In this document: piece after piece, positions 9,427-20,571 of the stretch
How the letters are laid out: every line of letters begins with the position of its first letter
Numbering within the stretch: position 1 is the stretch's first letter
NCBI RefSeq assembly: GCF_017498485.1
Contig: NZ_CP071795.1
Span: forward strand, 1,860,001 to 1,924,000
Direction of reading: 5' to 3'
DNA: 64,000 nt
DNA from: Polaribacter batillariae
GTDB lineage: Bacteria; Bacteroidota; Bacteroidia; Flavobacteriales; Flavobacteriaceae
The notes under the pieces: model-generated
The model's database searches: none
Seen by the model: only the letters and a program-made list of their open reading frames with translations
What the model was told of the DNA's origin: nothing
Made by a program: the position numbers and the translations under genes

Positions 9427-12400
9427 CTACTTTACCACTTCTACCCAACGCCCTTTTGTTCTTACCAAATAATCGTTATCGTACATTGCTTCTACCTGAA
9501 TTCCTGGTAAGTAATAGTTTCCTAAATACGCAGCATTTAGCAATACTTTAAAGGTTTTGGTTTCTGGTTTTTTTCGATTTTTATACAAATCGAAATAGAA
9601 ATTTACACGGTCGTCTCTAATATCTGTATAACGTGCTTCGCTTTTGGTGGTTGAACCAAAATCGGTAAATCGCGTGTTTACAATTTCCCATCCTGATGGA
9701 AAAATTTGGGTTAAAGCAATGTCTTTTACGGTTTCGTTTTGGGGATTGCTTACCAAAATTTCTGCCACAAAATCCTGACCTTGTTTTAAATTATTAATGT
9801 CGATTGTTTCTCCTTTTAAATTTTTATAAATTACAGAAACACTCAATCCGCTTTTTTCTTCGATTTCTTTTCCTAAAGGCAATTTCCCTGAATTGATAAT
9901 TCGTGCAAAAACAACATTATTATCATTATTTTTTATGCTGATGAAATTTTCGCCTTCATTTACAGTTATGGGTCTTTGAATAAAAGAATTTTGCGTATTT
10001 ACAGTCGTTGTTTTTCCTTTATTTGTATAGTTTACCTTAATGGATTTTCCGCCATTTTTAACCACCATTTTTCCAATCGCCAACAAACTGTATGCGGTAG
10101 ATTGTGTGCTCATCCATTGGTTACTTGATAATTTTTTTGAGATTGATTTTGCTAAATCTTTTACTTTGTTATGGTTTGTTAAAACCATCGTTTCTAATGC
10201 CATTGCTTGGTTTCTTATTACAGAACCGTAGGTATAATAATTGTAACCTTCGAAATTTAAATTGGCTTTTTGCATAATTTCTTCGCTGGCTTCTTTTTGC
10301 CCAACCAAAGCATAAGCTGCTGCCAATCGCCATTTTGCTTCGTTAGAAATTTGTTTGAATTCTCGCAACCTATTCATCGCAGATAAATCTGGGCTTCCTG
10401 CCAAAGCTAGTGTATATAATCTGTAGGCTTGCGCTAAACCTGTTTGGTAATTCTCGTAATTTGGGCGCCAATTTCTTGCCGCATTTTTCTGGTATTTTAT
10501 AAAATTACTTTTAAAGGTTAAGGGTAAAACAAATCCTTTTTTTTCTGCTTCTAACAGAAAATGACCAGCATAACTTGTGCCCCAATCGTTCGCATAATTT
10601 TCTCCTATCCAATAACTCATGCCTCCATTTGCTTGCTGAAAATGGCTTAATCTTTTGATTCCTTTTTCTATATTATTTTGAATTTCTTGTTTCTTATTTT
10701 GAGTTAAATCGAAAAGGTCGTTCAAAAATAATTGTGGAAAAACGCTAGACGTCGTTTGCTCTAAACATCCATGAGGATAGCGAATTAAATATTGCAATCT
10801 GCCTGTAAAATTAATCGACGGAATGGTAGATAACTCTAAAATTGCACTGTTAGACCCTTCCACTCCAAAAGTATTAAAAGTAAATTTTTGTGTTTCTTTT
10901 CCTTTTACGGTTTTATCTATAACTCTTAAAGTAATCGGATTCGGATTTACCACATCTATCGCTACTTTATAGGTAGATTTTTCTCCATTGCCAGTCGCAA
11001 TAATTTCAACTGTATTTACGCCATTTTCTTTTAAAACATCTAATTCGAAATACAGCATTTTTTCATCTGGTTTATTAAAATTTAATGTTTTTTTAGAATT
11101 TCCAATTACAGAAATTCCGTTAGAAGTTTTTACTTGAACCGTAACATTTTTTACTTTTTTATCCATCGTAAAAATGGTAATTGGTAGTGTTACTTTCTCT
11201 TTTGGAGAGAGTTTTCTTGGTAAAGTTGCCAAAACCATTAATGGTTTTTTAACAAGAACTGTTTTTTCTGTATTTCCAAAAGCTTCTTTATTTACATCTC
11301 CAGCAATAACCATTGTTCTTACAGAACCAATATAATTTGGTAAGGTAATTTTATGTGATTTGGTCGCTCCTTTTTCCAACTCAAATGGTCCTAAATATTT
11401 TACAACAGGCTTAAATCGGTTTGCTTTTTGGTTTTTTCCTTTGGCAATACTTCCATCTCCACCAATTGCAAAAACTTGGTCGATACTTCCTGAATAGGCG
11501 CCTATAACATCATCAAAAATATCCCATGTTTTTACGCCCAAAGCTTCTTTTGCGTAAAAAACATCATGTGCATTTGGCGTTTTAAATCGTGTTAAATCTA
11601 ACAAACCTTCTTCTACAACAGCCAAAGTATAAGTCATTGGGTTTTGGTTTTTCTCAGAAACTTTTACGGTAAATTCTTTTTCTGGTTGCAGTTCATTAGG
11701 CATGGAAATTTGTGGTTCTAATCTGGTATTTTTGTCTTCTACCAAAATAGGAATTACACCATACAAACGCAAAGGCAAATCGTTTTCTGACACCTGATGT
11801 GGTTGCAATAACGAGATGTTTACAAATACATTTGGCGCCATATTTTTGTTGATTGGAATTTCTACAGAAGTGGTTCCTTTTGTTGTTTTTACCCATTTTG
11901 TTTCCAAAACTTGTGTTCCGTTTTCGATACTTACCAAGGCATTTCCTTCTTTTCCAGAAGGAAAAGTAATTTTTGCAGTTTCGCCAATGGTATAGCTTTC
12001 TTTATCTGCAGAAAATACCAACATTTTAGCAGCTTCTTTATCGGTAGAAGTAGTGTTTTGCCACCAATTTTTGTAAAAATAAGCTGTTCTTCCGGTTGCG
12101 TGACCGCTTTTTTTATCGATTACTCGTATTAAAAAACGCCCTTTATCGCTGTCTGGAATATTTAAATTGAAGCTTCCTTTTCCTTTGGAATTTGTACTAA
12201 TTTTAAAGGTTTTGTATTTATTATGATAACTGCTTGATGTGTATCTCGATAAATTATCTTCAGAAGAACTCCACCACCAGCGCCATTCGATTTTATAGAC
12301 TTCTACCTCAATTTGATCTCTTTGAATTGGATTTCCTTTTTCGTCCACAGAAACGACAGAAAAAGTTTGATTTTCATCTGTAAAAAACGAGCCATATCTA

Positions 12401-14970
12401 TTTCCTTCAGGAGATTTTAAACCTACAAACGAAGAAAAAGGTGCATATTTTTTAGAGAAAGCATCTATGGAAAAATCTCCCCCGTTTTCAAAAGCTCTTA
12501 CCAAAAACTGAACATTTAACATTCCTGGAGCGTTTTTGCCCACTTTTAATTTACTGCTAATTTTTGCAAATCCGTTTTCGTTTAACTTTCCTTCAAATAC
12601 ATTTATTTCTTCGGAAGAAAACTTTTTAGAAGGGTCTAAAAACACATAGTCTTTATAATTTTTAAAACTAAAATTCGTAGAACTAATTTTCGCTTTTACT
12701 TCTGCTTTTAAGCTTTTTGCAGGCGTTCCATGCAACCATTTTACGTCTAATGTTCCGTTGATTGATTTTTCGCTGGTTAGAATTTCTTCATCAAAATTTA
12801 CTTTAATTTTAAGTCGGTTTGGTTTTACCGTTTCTACTTTTAGCGTCTTGTAAAACTTTGCGCCACCAACCGAAATTTTTGCAGCATAATTACCTGTTTT
12901 TGCTTCCGAAGATGTAACCACTGTAAATTTGTAAAAGTTATTTACATTTTCTGATGTTACTTTTCTGTACATTAATTTTCCACTTGGGTCTGTAACTTCT
13001 AATTTTATGGGATGTTTTTGTGGCAACTTATTCTCGGCATCATTTAGCACAAAAGTTAAGTGAATGGAATCTCCAGGTCGCCAAATACCACGTTCGCCAT
13101 AAATGTATCCTTTTAGCCCTTTTTGGGTTTTGCTGCCTGCAACATTAAACTTACTTAAAGACAAAGAATTTCCGTCAAACAGTTTTACATACCCAAAATT
13201 ATTTCCTTTAGAAACCACTGCAAATGAAGCTGTTTTAGGTGATGCTACATTTACGAATCCGTCTGAAGCTGTTCTTGTAGAGAGTATTTCTTGTTGCTGA
13301 TAGTTGAATAATGTAACTTTCGCATCGACAATTGGTTGGGTGGTTAAAATATCTGTAATCGCAAAAAAGTAATTATTATTGGTTTCTTTTTTGGCGATAA
13401 TACCTAAATTGGAAGCCAACAAATTTTGAGCGATAATTCGATCTTCGTTATAATAAGCATCGCTACATGGATTCTCTCTTTCTCGCCAATTGTAACTGTA
13501 ATTTTTGTAGTTGTACAACTGATTGTTCCAATACAATTCTTCTCTTGCTTCTTCGTTTTCGATGTCGTTTAAATCGCTAAATTCTTCTTCTAGTTTCTTA
13601 TCCCCTATAGTAGAATTTGTATTTTCTAAACAGTTATAAAATGCTTGATTTTTATTAAAACCTACCTCTACTCTGTAAATTGCACCTGGTTCTGTTTCTA
13701 TTAATTTTGATAAATCTACACTATATGCTTTCCATTTTTGGGTATTGTTTTCTTCTTGATTAATTAAGGTAATGTTTTTTTTTGCAATTCTTCTTCCTAC
13801 TCTTCTAATTGCATAACTATTGTTACTATTTAGATTGTTTTCTTGTAAAAATTGTAAGATATTGTCTTCGAAAATTTTAATTACTCGAACCTCTACTTGT
13901 CTTACATTTATGGCTTCGAAATTAAATTTTAAATTGTTAGAATTTGGCAGAATCGATCCATTGCTAACTGTTCTTATTTCTGGTTTTTTTTGCTCGAAAG
14001 TAACGGTTTCTTTGTGGGCTTTTTTTAATTGGTAATTGTCTGAATTTCTAATGCCTTGAAAAACATTTACCAAAACACTTCCAGCAAATCTATTGTTAGA
14101 AAAAACTTTTAATTCGTTTCCATTGACTATAAAACGTGGTTTTTTTTCATTTTGAATGGTAACCAAACCATCAAAATTTTGTTGCTTTTTTAGTGCATCA
14201 GAAAAATTAATAGAAATATATTGCTCTGTTTGGTTTACAATATTTATACTGGCAACTGTAAAGTTATTTTTACCCGCAATTGGTATAGCATCTTCTCCTT
14301 TAGAATTTGCGTTTATGGGTTTTCCATTCCAACTTATTTTTAATTTAGAATCTTCTACAAAACGATTGATGCTATCGATTTTAAACTCAAAATATTTTCC
14401 TTTTTTTACAGATTCGTTCCACACAATATTTTTTGAAACTCCATTTTGTGAGGCTTTTATTATTTTTTTTGCATTTTCTAAAGAGATAATATCTGCAGAT
14501 TTTACAGCTCCTTCTAAATATTGAAATTCTTTAGAATACGATTGCAAATTGTGGGTTTGAATGCTAAAATTAGGTGTTAAGGTTTTAAATTGAAAGGTAT
14601 ATTCTTCGAACTTTTTAGCAGTATTTTTATAAATTTTACTCAATTTTACTGTAACCGTATATTCTGTATCTGCTTGTAAATTTTCATCAGGAATAAAAAC
14701 AAAAGCATGTTTATTTACGGTTTTAATTTGCCCATTTACATATGGTTTTATCGATAAAATATCTGTAGAAATTTCTTGGTTTGCTTGCCAACTTTCTACC
14801 TCTTTTGCAAGGTTAATGTTTATTTTTTCTGTAACAGAAACCACACCAGAAGTTGTGTAGCTAATGTATTCTTTAAATTTAAAGATGTTATTGGTTTTTA
14901 TTGCTTCTTTTTTACAAGAAAAAACTAAAAAGAAAGTAAGTATAAATGGAAGTATTTTTTTGAGCTTCAT
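9427..14970 (-). CDS. Bacterial alpha-2-macroglobulin lipoprotein (thioester type)
   Basis: At 1847 residues this is the largest gene in the window. It begins with a lipoprotein signal (FFLVFSC, Cys19) and shows an MG1-like start, an MG2 domain with the GERGIWRPGDSIHLTF segment, the A2M bait/ANA region, and a thioester motif GCLEQ near residue 1401 with the usual alpha-alpha toroid after it. Bacterial A2Ms trap attacking proteases in the periplasm through the reactive thioester. The intact CLEQ suggests the full covalent trapping mechanism, not the thioester-less variety. Its downstream neighbour is pbpC, its usual functional partner. A -7 box (TATCTTTG) lies just upstream. Confidence 0.93.
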   Translation of the reverse strand: MKLKKILPFILTFFLVFSCKKEAIKTNNIFKFKEYISYTTSGVVSVTEKININLAKEVESWQANQEISTDILSIKPYVNGQIKTVNKHAFVFIPDENLQADTEYTVTVKLSKIYKNTAKKFEEYTFQFKTLTPNFSIQTHNLQSYSKEFQYLEGAVKSADIISLENAKKIIKASQNGVSKNIVWNESVKKGKYFEFKIDSINRFVEDSKLKISWNGKPINANSKGEDAIPIAGKNNFTVASINIVNQTEQYISINFSDALKKQQNFDGLVTIQNEKKPRFIVNGNELKVFSNNRFAGSVLVNVFQGIRNSDNYQLKKAHKETVTFEQKKPEIRTVSNGSILPNSNNLKFNFEAINVRQVEVRVIKIFEDNILQFLQENNLNSNNSYAIRRVGRRIAKKNITLINQEENNTQKWKAYSVDLSKLIETEPGAIYRVEVGFNKNQAFYNCLENTNSTIGDKKLEEEFSDLNDIENEEAREELYWNNQLYNYKNYSYNWRERENPCSDAYYNEDRIIAQNLLASNLGIIAKKETNNNYFFAITDILTTQPIVDAKVTLFNYQQQEILSTRTASDGFVNVASPKTASFAVVSKGNNFGYVKLFDGNSLSLSKFNVAGSKTQKGLKGYIYGERGIWRPGDSIHLTFVLNDAENKLPQKHPIKLEVTDPSGKLMYRKVTSENVNNFYKFTVVTSSEAKTGNYAAKISVGGAKFYKTLKVETVKPNRLKIKVNFDEEILTSEKSINGTLDVKWLHGTPAKSLKAEVKAKISSTNFSFKNYKDYVFLDPSKKFSSEEINVFEGKLNENGFAKISSKLKVGKNAPGMLNVQFLVRAFENGGDFSIDAFSKKYAPFSSFVGLKSPEGNRYGSFFTDENQTFSVVSVDEKGNPIQRDQIEVEVYKIEWRWWWSSSEDNLSRYTSSSYHNKYKTFKISTNSKGKGSFNLNIPDSDKGRFLIRVIDKKSGHATGRTAYFYKNWWQNTTSTDKEAAKMLVFSADKESYTIGETAKITFPSGKEGNALVSIENGTQVLETKWVKTTKGTTSVEIPINKNMAPNVFVNISLLQPHQVSENDLPLRLYGVIPILVEDKNTRLEPQISMPNELQPEKEFTVKVSEKNQNPMTYTLAVVEEGLLDLTRFKTPNAHDVFYAKEALGVKTWDIFDDVIGAYSGSIDQVFAIGGDGSIAKGKNQKANRFKPVVKYLGPFELEKGATKSHKITLPNYIGSVRTMVIAGDVNKEAFGNTEKTVLVKKPLMVLATLPRKLSPKEKVTLPITIFTMDKKVKNVTVQVKTSNGISVIGNSKKTLNFNKPDEKMLYFELDVLKENGVNTVEIIATGNGEKSTYKVAIDVVNPNPITLRVIDKTVKGKETQKFTFNTFGVEGSNSAILELSTIPSINFTGRLQYLIRYPHGCLEQTTSSVFPQLFLNDLFDLTQNKKQEIQNNIEKGIKRLSHFQQANGGMSYWIGENYANDWGTSYAGHFLLEAEKKGFVLPLTFKSNFIKYQKNAARNWRPNYENYQTGLAQAYRLYTLALAGSPDLSAMNRLREFKQISNEAKWRLAAAYALVGQKEASEEIMQKANLNFEGYNYYTYGSVIRNQAMALETMVLTNHNKVKDLAKSISKKLSSNQWMSTQSTAYSLLAIGKMVVKNGGKSIKVNYTNKGKTTTVNTQNSFIQRPITVNEGENFISIKNNDNNVVFARIINSGKLPLGKEIEEKSGLSVSVIYKNLKGETIDINNLKQGQDFVAEILVSNPQNETVKDIALTQIFPSGWEIVNTRFTDFGSTTKSEARYTDIRDDRVNFYFDLYKNRKKPETKTFKVLLNAAYLGNYYLPGIQVEAMYDNDYLVRTKGRWVEVVK

Positions 14971-14995
14971 AAGAAATGTCTTTGATTTTACATCT

Positions 14996-15003
14996 CAAAG
15001 ATA
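14996..15003 (-). promoter_or_regulatory. -7 promoter box for the alpha-2-macroglobulin gene
   Basis: The minus strand reads TATCTTTG, an exact match to TAnnTTTG, 25 bases before the start codon at 14970. A convincing -33 TTTG partner is not visible. Confidence 0.45.
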
Positions 15004-15076
15004 TAAGATAAAGCCTAAGAATTTAATATAAATTAGAATTCGTAGAATTTCCTTTAGAATTTGTAAAACTCGCTTT

Positions 15077-18000
15077 CTAAACGTTTTTTTTATTTCTAAA
15101 ATAAGCCCATAAAGAAACTGAAACTACAATGGCAATTAACACATAAATAAAAGTTGGAACTGGCAGCGGATCTCCTGCAGCATAACTGTGTAAACCAGAG
15201 AGATAGTAGTTTACGCCAAAAGAAGTCATAATAATAGAACCAAATGCAAACACACTTGCTGCATTTAATACAAACCTGCTTTTTAAAGCAGGAACAAAGC
15301 GTAAATGCAACACAATTGCGTAAATAATTATACTAATTAATGCCCAAGTTTCTTTGGGGTCCCAAGCCCAATAACGTCCCCAAGATTCGTTTGCCCAAAC
15401 ACCTCCTAAAAATGTTCCAACTGTTAGTACGAACAATCCAATGGCCATCGAAATTTCGTTAATGTAAGTAAGTTCTTTAATTCTAATATTAATGACATCT
15501 TTGTTTTTTTTCGTTCTAAAAATAATTAATAAAAGCGCCATAAAACCTAAAATTGCAGACAATGCCAAAGGTGCATAACTACTTACAATTGTGGCAACGT
15601 GTACTTTTAACCAAAATGATTTTAACACAGGCATTAAATTGGTAATTTCTGGACTTAACCAATCTAAATAACTTACAAATAATAATGCGCCTGCAAAAAG
15701 TGTTGCTAAGGGTAGCGAAAAATCGGATTTTCGAAAAGTAATTAAACCGCACAAGAGTAAAACCCAAGCTACAAAAACAAGCATTTCGTATCCATTACTC
15801 CAAGGTGCGTGCCCAGATACATACCACCTTAAAATGATGTTTCCAGTAAAGAAAATAAAACTAATTAGAGTAATAATAATGCTTAAATTCCAAAGAATTT
15901 CTAACACTTTATTTTGAGCAAAGATTTTAATGATAGAAATGATTAAAAGAACTAAACCTACTACAAATAGCATTTGAAATAGCCAGAAATTTAAGTTTAA
16001 TTGGTTGTACCAAAGCTCTGCTTCAATACGTTTTCTACTCGGAATAATTTCTTTTCCTAAAACATCTTGAAATTTCTTAATATATTCTAATTTTTCGCTG
16101 GCTGCAACCCAATTTTTATCGTTTACATCTTTAAAATAAGTAGGAATAATACTTTTTGCAAAATTACCATCTTCTACTGGAAAGTCTTTAAAATCGTGGG
16201 TTTGACTATGCCATTTGTTATTTTCATCATTACTATTAGGAAAAATTTTTAAATAATTTCCAGAAAAAACGTTGTAAAGAATATTAAAACGCTCATCGAC
16301 CTTTAAAACCTCTTTGTCGAATTCGGTTCGTTCTGCAGGTTTCTTTTTATTTGCTTCTTCTACAGCGCTTTCTAAAATATAATTTCTGTCTTTATCTAAA
16401 AAACTCACAAAAGCCACCAAATCGTTTTCACTTATATTTAATGTCGAAAATAATTCTCCCCTTTTTGTTTATCAACTTTTATTAAAGGAATATACTGCCA
16501 AACATTTGCGGCGGCTTGCATCGCTAAAAAAGTCTGATTCGCATTTAGCGTAACCGTTTGGCCTTCTTTTGAGAATTCGAAATACGGTTTTCTGGTTAAT
16601 TTTCTTAAAAATTCTGAAGCCAATGTATTTATCGGCTTAATTCTTCCATCTAAATCTTGTACCATTAAACGCCCAAATAAATCTGCATGTTGTTTGTCTA
16701 TAGTTTGTTGTTTGATGGTGTTGACTGTTATTTCAGGAGATTTTTGTTGAGAAAAAGCAACCGTGGACATCAAGAATAATAGCAATATTGGTGCAGTTTT
16801 TTTAAGCTTTTTCAATTTTTTATTAATCACTGTAAAACGTGAACCTTTCCAAAATAGGGTAAAAAACATTCCAATGATTAATAAAAGATAGCCTAAATAG
16901 GTAACATTGGTTCCTAACCAATCGTAATTTACTGCTAAAACGGTTCCTAATTCGTCTGTATCGTAACTTGCTTGAAAAAAGCGATATCCTTTGTAATCGA
17001 GTACATTGTTCATAAAAATTCTTTGAGAAAAACGATTATCATTATCAATAACTTGCACTTCACTCGCGTACGAAGAAGGACTGGTAGAACCAGGATAACG
17101 TTCTAATTGAAAATCGTCTAAATGAATAGAAAAAGGAATAATTATAGGTTCCGATCCGTAAGATAAAGTAAGGTGTATATCGTCGATTTTTAGCTCGTGT
17201 TTTGTTGGTAAAAAGCCTTGCCTGTAAAGAAGTTTTATAGGTTTGGATGTTTCGCCAACATCGACATTTACTACTAAAGCGTCGTCTTTTAATTCGTCGT
17301 TATCTTTTATTTTTTCGGCACCACTCACTAAAGCAATTTTTCCTTTAGGATGATAAGAAAGTGGTACAAAAGAAATATCGCCATCTCTATACAATGTTTT
17401 TAATTGAATGCTTTGTAAAGAATCTTTTACAATTGTACTAGCCGTTTCTGTAGCCATTACAAAAGCACTTAAATCTCTTGGAGAAAAGATTTTAAAGCCC
17501 CCATTTTCTTCTGTAATGTTTATAATTCCTTTTTCATTAGAATCGAAACCAACTTTATGTTTGTGTGCTCCAATTGCTTCTACTTCGCCTCTTTCTAAAA
17601 AGATGGTTTCTCTTCCTCCACCTGCAGAAACCACCATTTGTATTATGGGTTTTCCTTCTGTTTCGTCTTCGATAATTTGTGGCACAGCATCTGCAATAAA
17701 TTTAGCATAAGAAATTTTTACAGATTTGTTATTAAAGTTTGTTTGTATGGAAAAATTATTATTACTAATTGGAGAAAAACTCAATTGTTTTTTTATTGAT
17801 TTATTTGTTTTTCCGTCGGTTAAATGAACGTGTAAATAATTATCACTAGAAATTACAACATTAGAAGAGGCGCCTTCTCGAATTCGCATTATTCCGCTAT
17901 CTGAAGTATATCTGGTAATTGCTGCTCCTAATAAAATAATGATAAAAGAAACGTGAAAAAGTAAAATCGGCCATTTTTCTTTACGAAGTAATTTATATTT

Positions 18001-18198
18001 AGAAATGTTTAAAAGAAAGCTAATTGCCAAACCTAACATTACCATTTCGAACCACCAAGCATTGTAAATTAATTTCCAAGCAGTGGTAATTCCATAATCG
18101 TTTTCTACAAATGTGGCAACAGCCATAGAAATCGCAAAAACGAGTAGTAATAATAAGGCTAATTTAGAGGAAGATAAGAAACGATATAGTTTGTTCAT
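15077..18198 (-). pseudogene. ccsBA: CcsBA (fused ResB-CcsA) cytochrome c biogenesis protein, frameshifted
   Basis: System II cytochrome c synthetase, which carries haem across the membrane and ligates it to CxxCH motifs. The first part (from the ATG at 18198, residues about 1-600) is the ResB/CcsB half with several membrane helices and a large periplasmic domain. The second part is the CcsA half with the haem-handling WAWDPKETW motif and a multi-spanning core. In Bacteroidota these are one protein of about 1040-1060 residues. Here the frame breaks at 16447-16450: adding one T to the minus-strand T4 run restores NYFSTLNISENDLVAFV across the join. The downstream piece has only a TTG as start, which argues against two real genes. 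I start at 18198 because the in-frame alternative at 18255 lies inside the nrfA terminator. It presumably matures NrfA and NrfH upstream. Most likely the frameshift is a sequence error. Confidence 0.85.
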
Positions 18199-18224
18199 CT
18201 GAATTTGTATTTGATTAAAAAAAT

Positions 18225-18258
18225 AAGATGTCTTTTGCACAATAGAAAAAGACATCTT
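18225..18258 (-). terminator. Intrinsic terminator between nrfA and ccsBA
   Basis: A 12-bp perfect stem (AAGATGTCTTTT / AAAAGACATCTT) with a ten-base loop lies 25 bases past the nrfA stop and is followed on the minus strand by a run of seven T. It may end or attenuate the nrfHA transcript before ccsBA. Confidence 0.7.
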
Positions 18259-18282
18259 TATTTTATAAACTATTTTTAAGTA

Positions 18283-19782
18283 TTATTTTTCTAAGGAAGC
18301 AGTTGTTTTAATGTCCATTTTATCTTCTCTTTTTTTTGCTTCCTCTAACCATTTTGGCAGCAGGTTCTTTTTAAAAGTTTCTTTTTCTGCTTTTAATTTT
18401 TCGATATCTAAGCCAATATATTTTTGTGCCAATTCTTTTGTTGAAATATCTGGCATATCTATTGGTTTGTTAAAACCAAGTGTTGCTAATAATCTAGCTA
18501 GTTTTACTCTTGCCTCTTGTGCTTTTACCAAACCACTACCAATAACTCTTGCTGTTTCAACTGGCGAATGAAAAGATGCTCCATGAGATGCTGCAGCATA
18601 ATCCCAACGCCATTGTGCATGACGAATGTCTGTTAAGATGTCTTTCATTTGTGTTTCTGTTGCACCTAAATCCCAACATTTTTTAGCTTCTAAATGTGCT
18701 CTTACTAATAAATCTTCTAATTTTAGTCTGTTTTCTTTTGCTTTGCTTTGTCTTTCATACACGTTTGCAATTAGCTTTTTAGAATCTTCTCTATGACAAA
18801 CCTGGCAAGCATTAGAAGTATTATTTAAAGGCGATTGAATATGGTGATCTGTAAATTTTTGCCCACCTTCGCTCTTGTAAGGCATATGACAATCTGCACA
18901 AGAAACTCCTCTATCTGCATGGACTCCTGTTACAAAAGTTTCGTAACCTGGGTGCTGTGCTTTTAACATTGGTGCTCTACTAATTTTGTGTGTCCAATCT
19001 TTAAATTTTAAATTATCGTAATAATTTTCCATAGCTTCAACCGACATTCCATCTTTCCACGGAAATGTTAAATAAGCAATTCCTTCTTTTCCTGGTTTAT
19101 TTTTATCAAAATAATATTCTACGTGGCATTGTGCACAAACTAAAGAACGCATTTCGTTGTGTGTTGCTTTGTTAATATCTTTACCCATGGCATCAAAGGC
19201 CTCAACTAAAGCAGGTCTTGTAATGGTAAGTTTCATTGTTTTTGGATTGTGGCAATCTGCACAACCAATATTATTTACAACTTCCGAACCTTTGTCTGCC
19301 CATTTTCCCTTATAAAATTCGGCAACCCCAATTTCGTTCATTAAACGTGGTACATCTGGACTTTTACAGGTCCAACAAGTGGCTGGCATTGGCCCATCTC
19401 CTTTTCCTTTTGGACCACCAGTTCTTAATGTATTTTGAATATCTTCTATCGCATAAGCATGCCCTCTTCCTTGGTTGTAATCTTTAGAAAAACCATAACC
19501 CGCAAAGAGAATTACTAAATTAGGATCTTCTTCTAAAACATCGCGCATTTCGGAACCTCCTTGAAAAGAGCTAAAAGTAGTGTCTAAAGTTTGAAGCGAA
19601 GATTGATATTCTAATGGGAAATTTTGCCCCCAAACTTCATTTCGTGGTTCATTTTCAGAAATATTTACCTGTGGAACATATTTATATTTTGCTTCAGATT
19701 TTCTGTTTACAATACTTGATGCTAGAAGTCCTAATAGAAAAACGACAACAATTGTAATAACGAATAGTACTTTGTTTTTCAT
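18283..19782 (-). CDS. nrfA: Ammonia-forming cytochrome c nitrite reductase NrfA (c552)
   Basis: Periplasmic pentahaem enzyme that reduces nitrite to ammonium with six electrons. The diagnostic active-site haem motif CWTCK is present near residue 136. Four CxxCH motifs follow (CADCH, CAQCH, CADCH, CQVCH), giving the expected five haems. The length of 499 residues is normal. An uncleaved signal or anchor helix (about residues 6-24) precedes the catalytic part. The gene starts 14 bases after nrfH, so the two form an operon, with CcsBA for haem attachment next on the same strand. An operator-like palindrome lies upstream of nrfH. Confidence 0.96.
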   Translation of the reverse strand: MKNKVLFVITIVVVFLLGLLASSIVNRKSEAKYKYVPQVNISENEPRNEVWGQNFPLEYQSSLQTLDTTFSSFQGGSEMRDVLEEDPNLVILFAGYGFSKDYNQGRGHAYAIEDIQNTLRTGGPKGKGDGPMPATCWTCKSPDVPRLMNEIGVAEFYKGKWADKGSEVVNNIGCADCHNPKTMKLTITRPALVEAFDAMGKDINKATHNEMRSLVCAQCHVEYYFDKNKPGKEGIAYLTFPWKDGMSVEAMENYYDNLKFKDWTHKISRAPMLKAQHPGYETFVTGVHADRGVSCADCHMPYKSEGGQKFTDHHIQSPLNNTSNACQVCHREDSKKLIANVYERQSKAKENRLKLEDLLVRAHLEAKKCWDLGATETQMKDILTDIRHAQWRWDYAAASHGASFHSPVETARVIGSGLVKAQEARVKLARLLATLGFNKPIDMPDISTKELAQKYIGLDIEKLKAEKETFKKNLLPKWLEEAKKREDKMDIKTTASLEK

Positions 19783-19796
19783 CTTATTTAAATTTA

Positions 19797-20390
19797 TTAT
19801 TTTTTAATTTCTTTTGCTAACCAAGAAGGAATTACGGTTTCTTCTTGATCTGTTGGTAATGGTGCTAGGTTGTATTTGATTGTTAATAGCCCGTGAATAT
19901 CTCCATGAGGAACATGTTGATGACAGCTCCAACATTTTCTTTGTGTTCTATTGTTTTTATGATCGTCGATAAAACCAACATATTTTGTTTGTGTAACTTG
20001 TTGAACATGGCAACGAATGCAATTTTCTTGAACCACTTTTTGTGATGCTTCTTTCATTTCGATAACATCGGGTTCTGCACGTGCTGTAAATACTGATGCA
20101 TGATACAAACCATCTTTTGCTTTAAAATAATATTTTTCGAAAACATTGTTATGTGGCACATGGCAATCGTTACATTTTGCCCATTCTCTATGAGAACTTT
20201 TCATCCAGCTATTGTAAACAGGCGTCATTACATGACAGTTTACACAGGCTTGCGGATCGTCTGAAAGATAAGAAAACACTTTCGCTTCTTTTGCCATAAA
20301 TAAACCCAAACCAATAATAACCGCAATAAAAAATAGAGCGGTTTTTCGCCATTTAGATTCTTTTGGTAATATTTTAAATTTGGTTTTCAA
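19797..20390 (-). CDS. nrfH: NrfH-type tetrahaem quinol dehydrogenase
   Basis: NapC/NirT-family membrane cytochrome that passes electrons from menaquinol to NrfA. One N-terminal membrane helix (about residues 15-34) is followed by four CxxCH haem sites: CVNCHVM near residue 50, CNDCH, CIRCH and CWSCH. The Met after the first motif fits the unusual Met-ligated haem 1 of NrfH. The 197-residue length is typical. It is the first gene of the nrfHA operon. Confidence 0.95.
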   Translation of the reverse strand: MKTKFKILPKESKWRKTALFFIAVIIGLGLFMAKEAKVFSYLSDDPQACVNCHVMTPVYNSWMKSSHREWAKCNDCHVPHNNVFEKYYFKAKDGLYHASVFTARAEPDVIEMKEASQKVVQENCIRCHVQQVTQTKYVGFIDDHKNNRTQRKCWSCHQHVPHGDIHGLLTIKYNLAPLPTDQEETVIPSWLAKEIKK

Positions 20391-20541
20391 TGCTTTAAAT
20401 TTTAATAAAAATACAAGGTCTTTTTTTGAAATAGTTTTTCTTCCCTCAACCTTCTCTCTAAAAAAAGGATTTTACTTTGTGTTTTTTATGAAATTACTCT
20501 AAAATCGTTTAATATACGACAAAAATACTGTCATATTCGAA

Positions 20542-20571
20542 TAATTTTTATGACAAATATCATAAAAATTA
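20542..20571. promoter_or_regulatory. Perfect 12-bp inverted repeat upstream of nrfHA, Crp/Fnr-like operator candidate
   Basis: TAATTTTTATGA and TCATAAAAATTA form perfect 12-base arms around a six-base spacer (CAAATA), about 150 bases before nrfH. The ATGA-N6-TCAT core has the geometry of Crp/Fnr-superfamily sites, which often control nitrite/NO respiration. No regulator gene of that family lies nearby, so the protein that binds is unknown. The remaining 20391-20954 interval has no gene. Confidence 0.5.

Noticed and set aside
15077..16420. The CcsA half as an independent gene with its own start
   Set aside because: Its only start is a TTG in mid-domain, and adding one base joins it smoothly to the ResB half as in other Bacteroidota.
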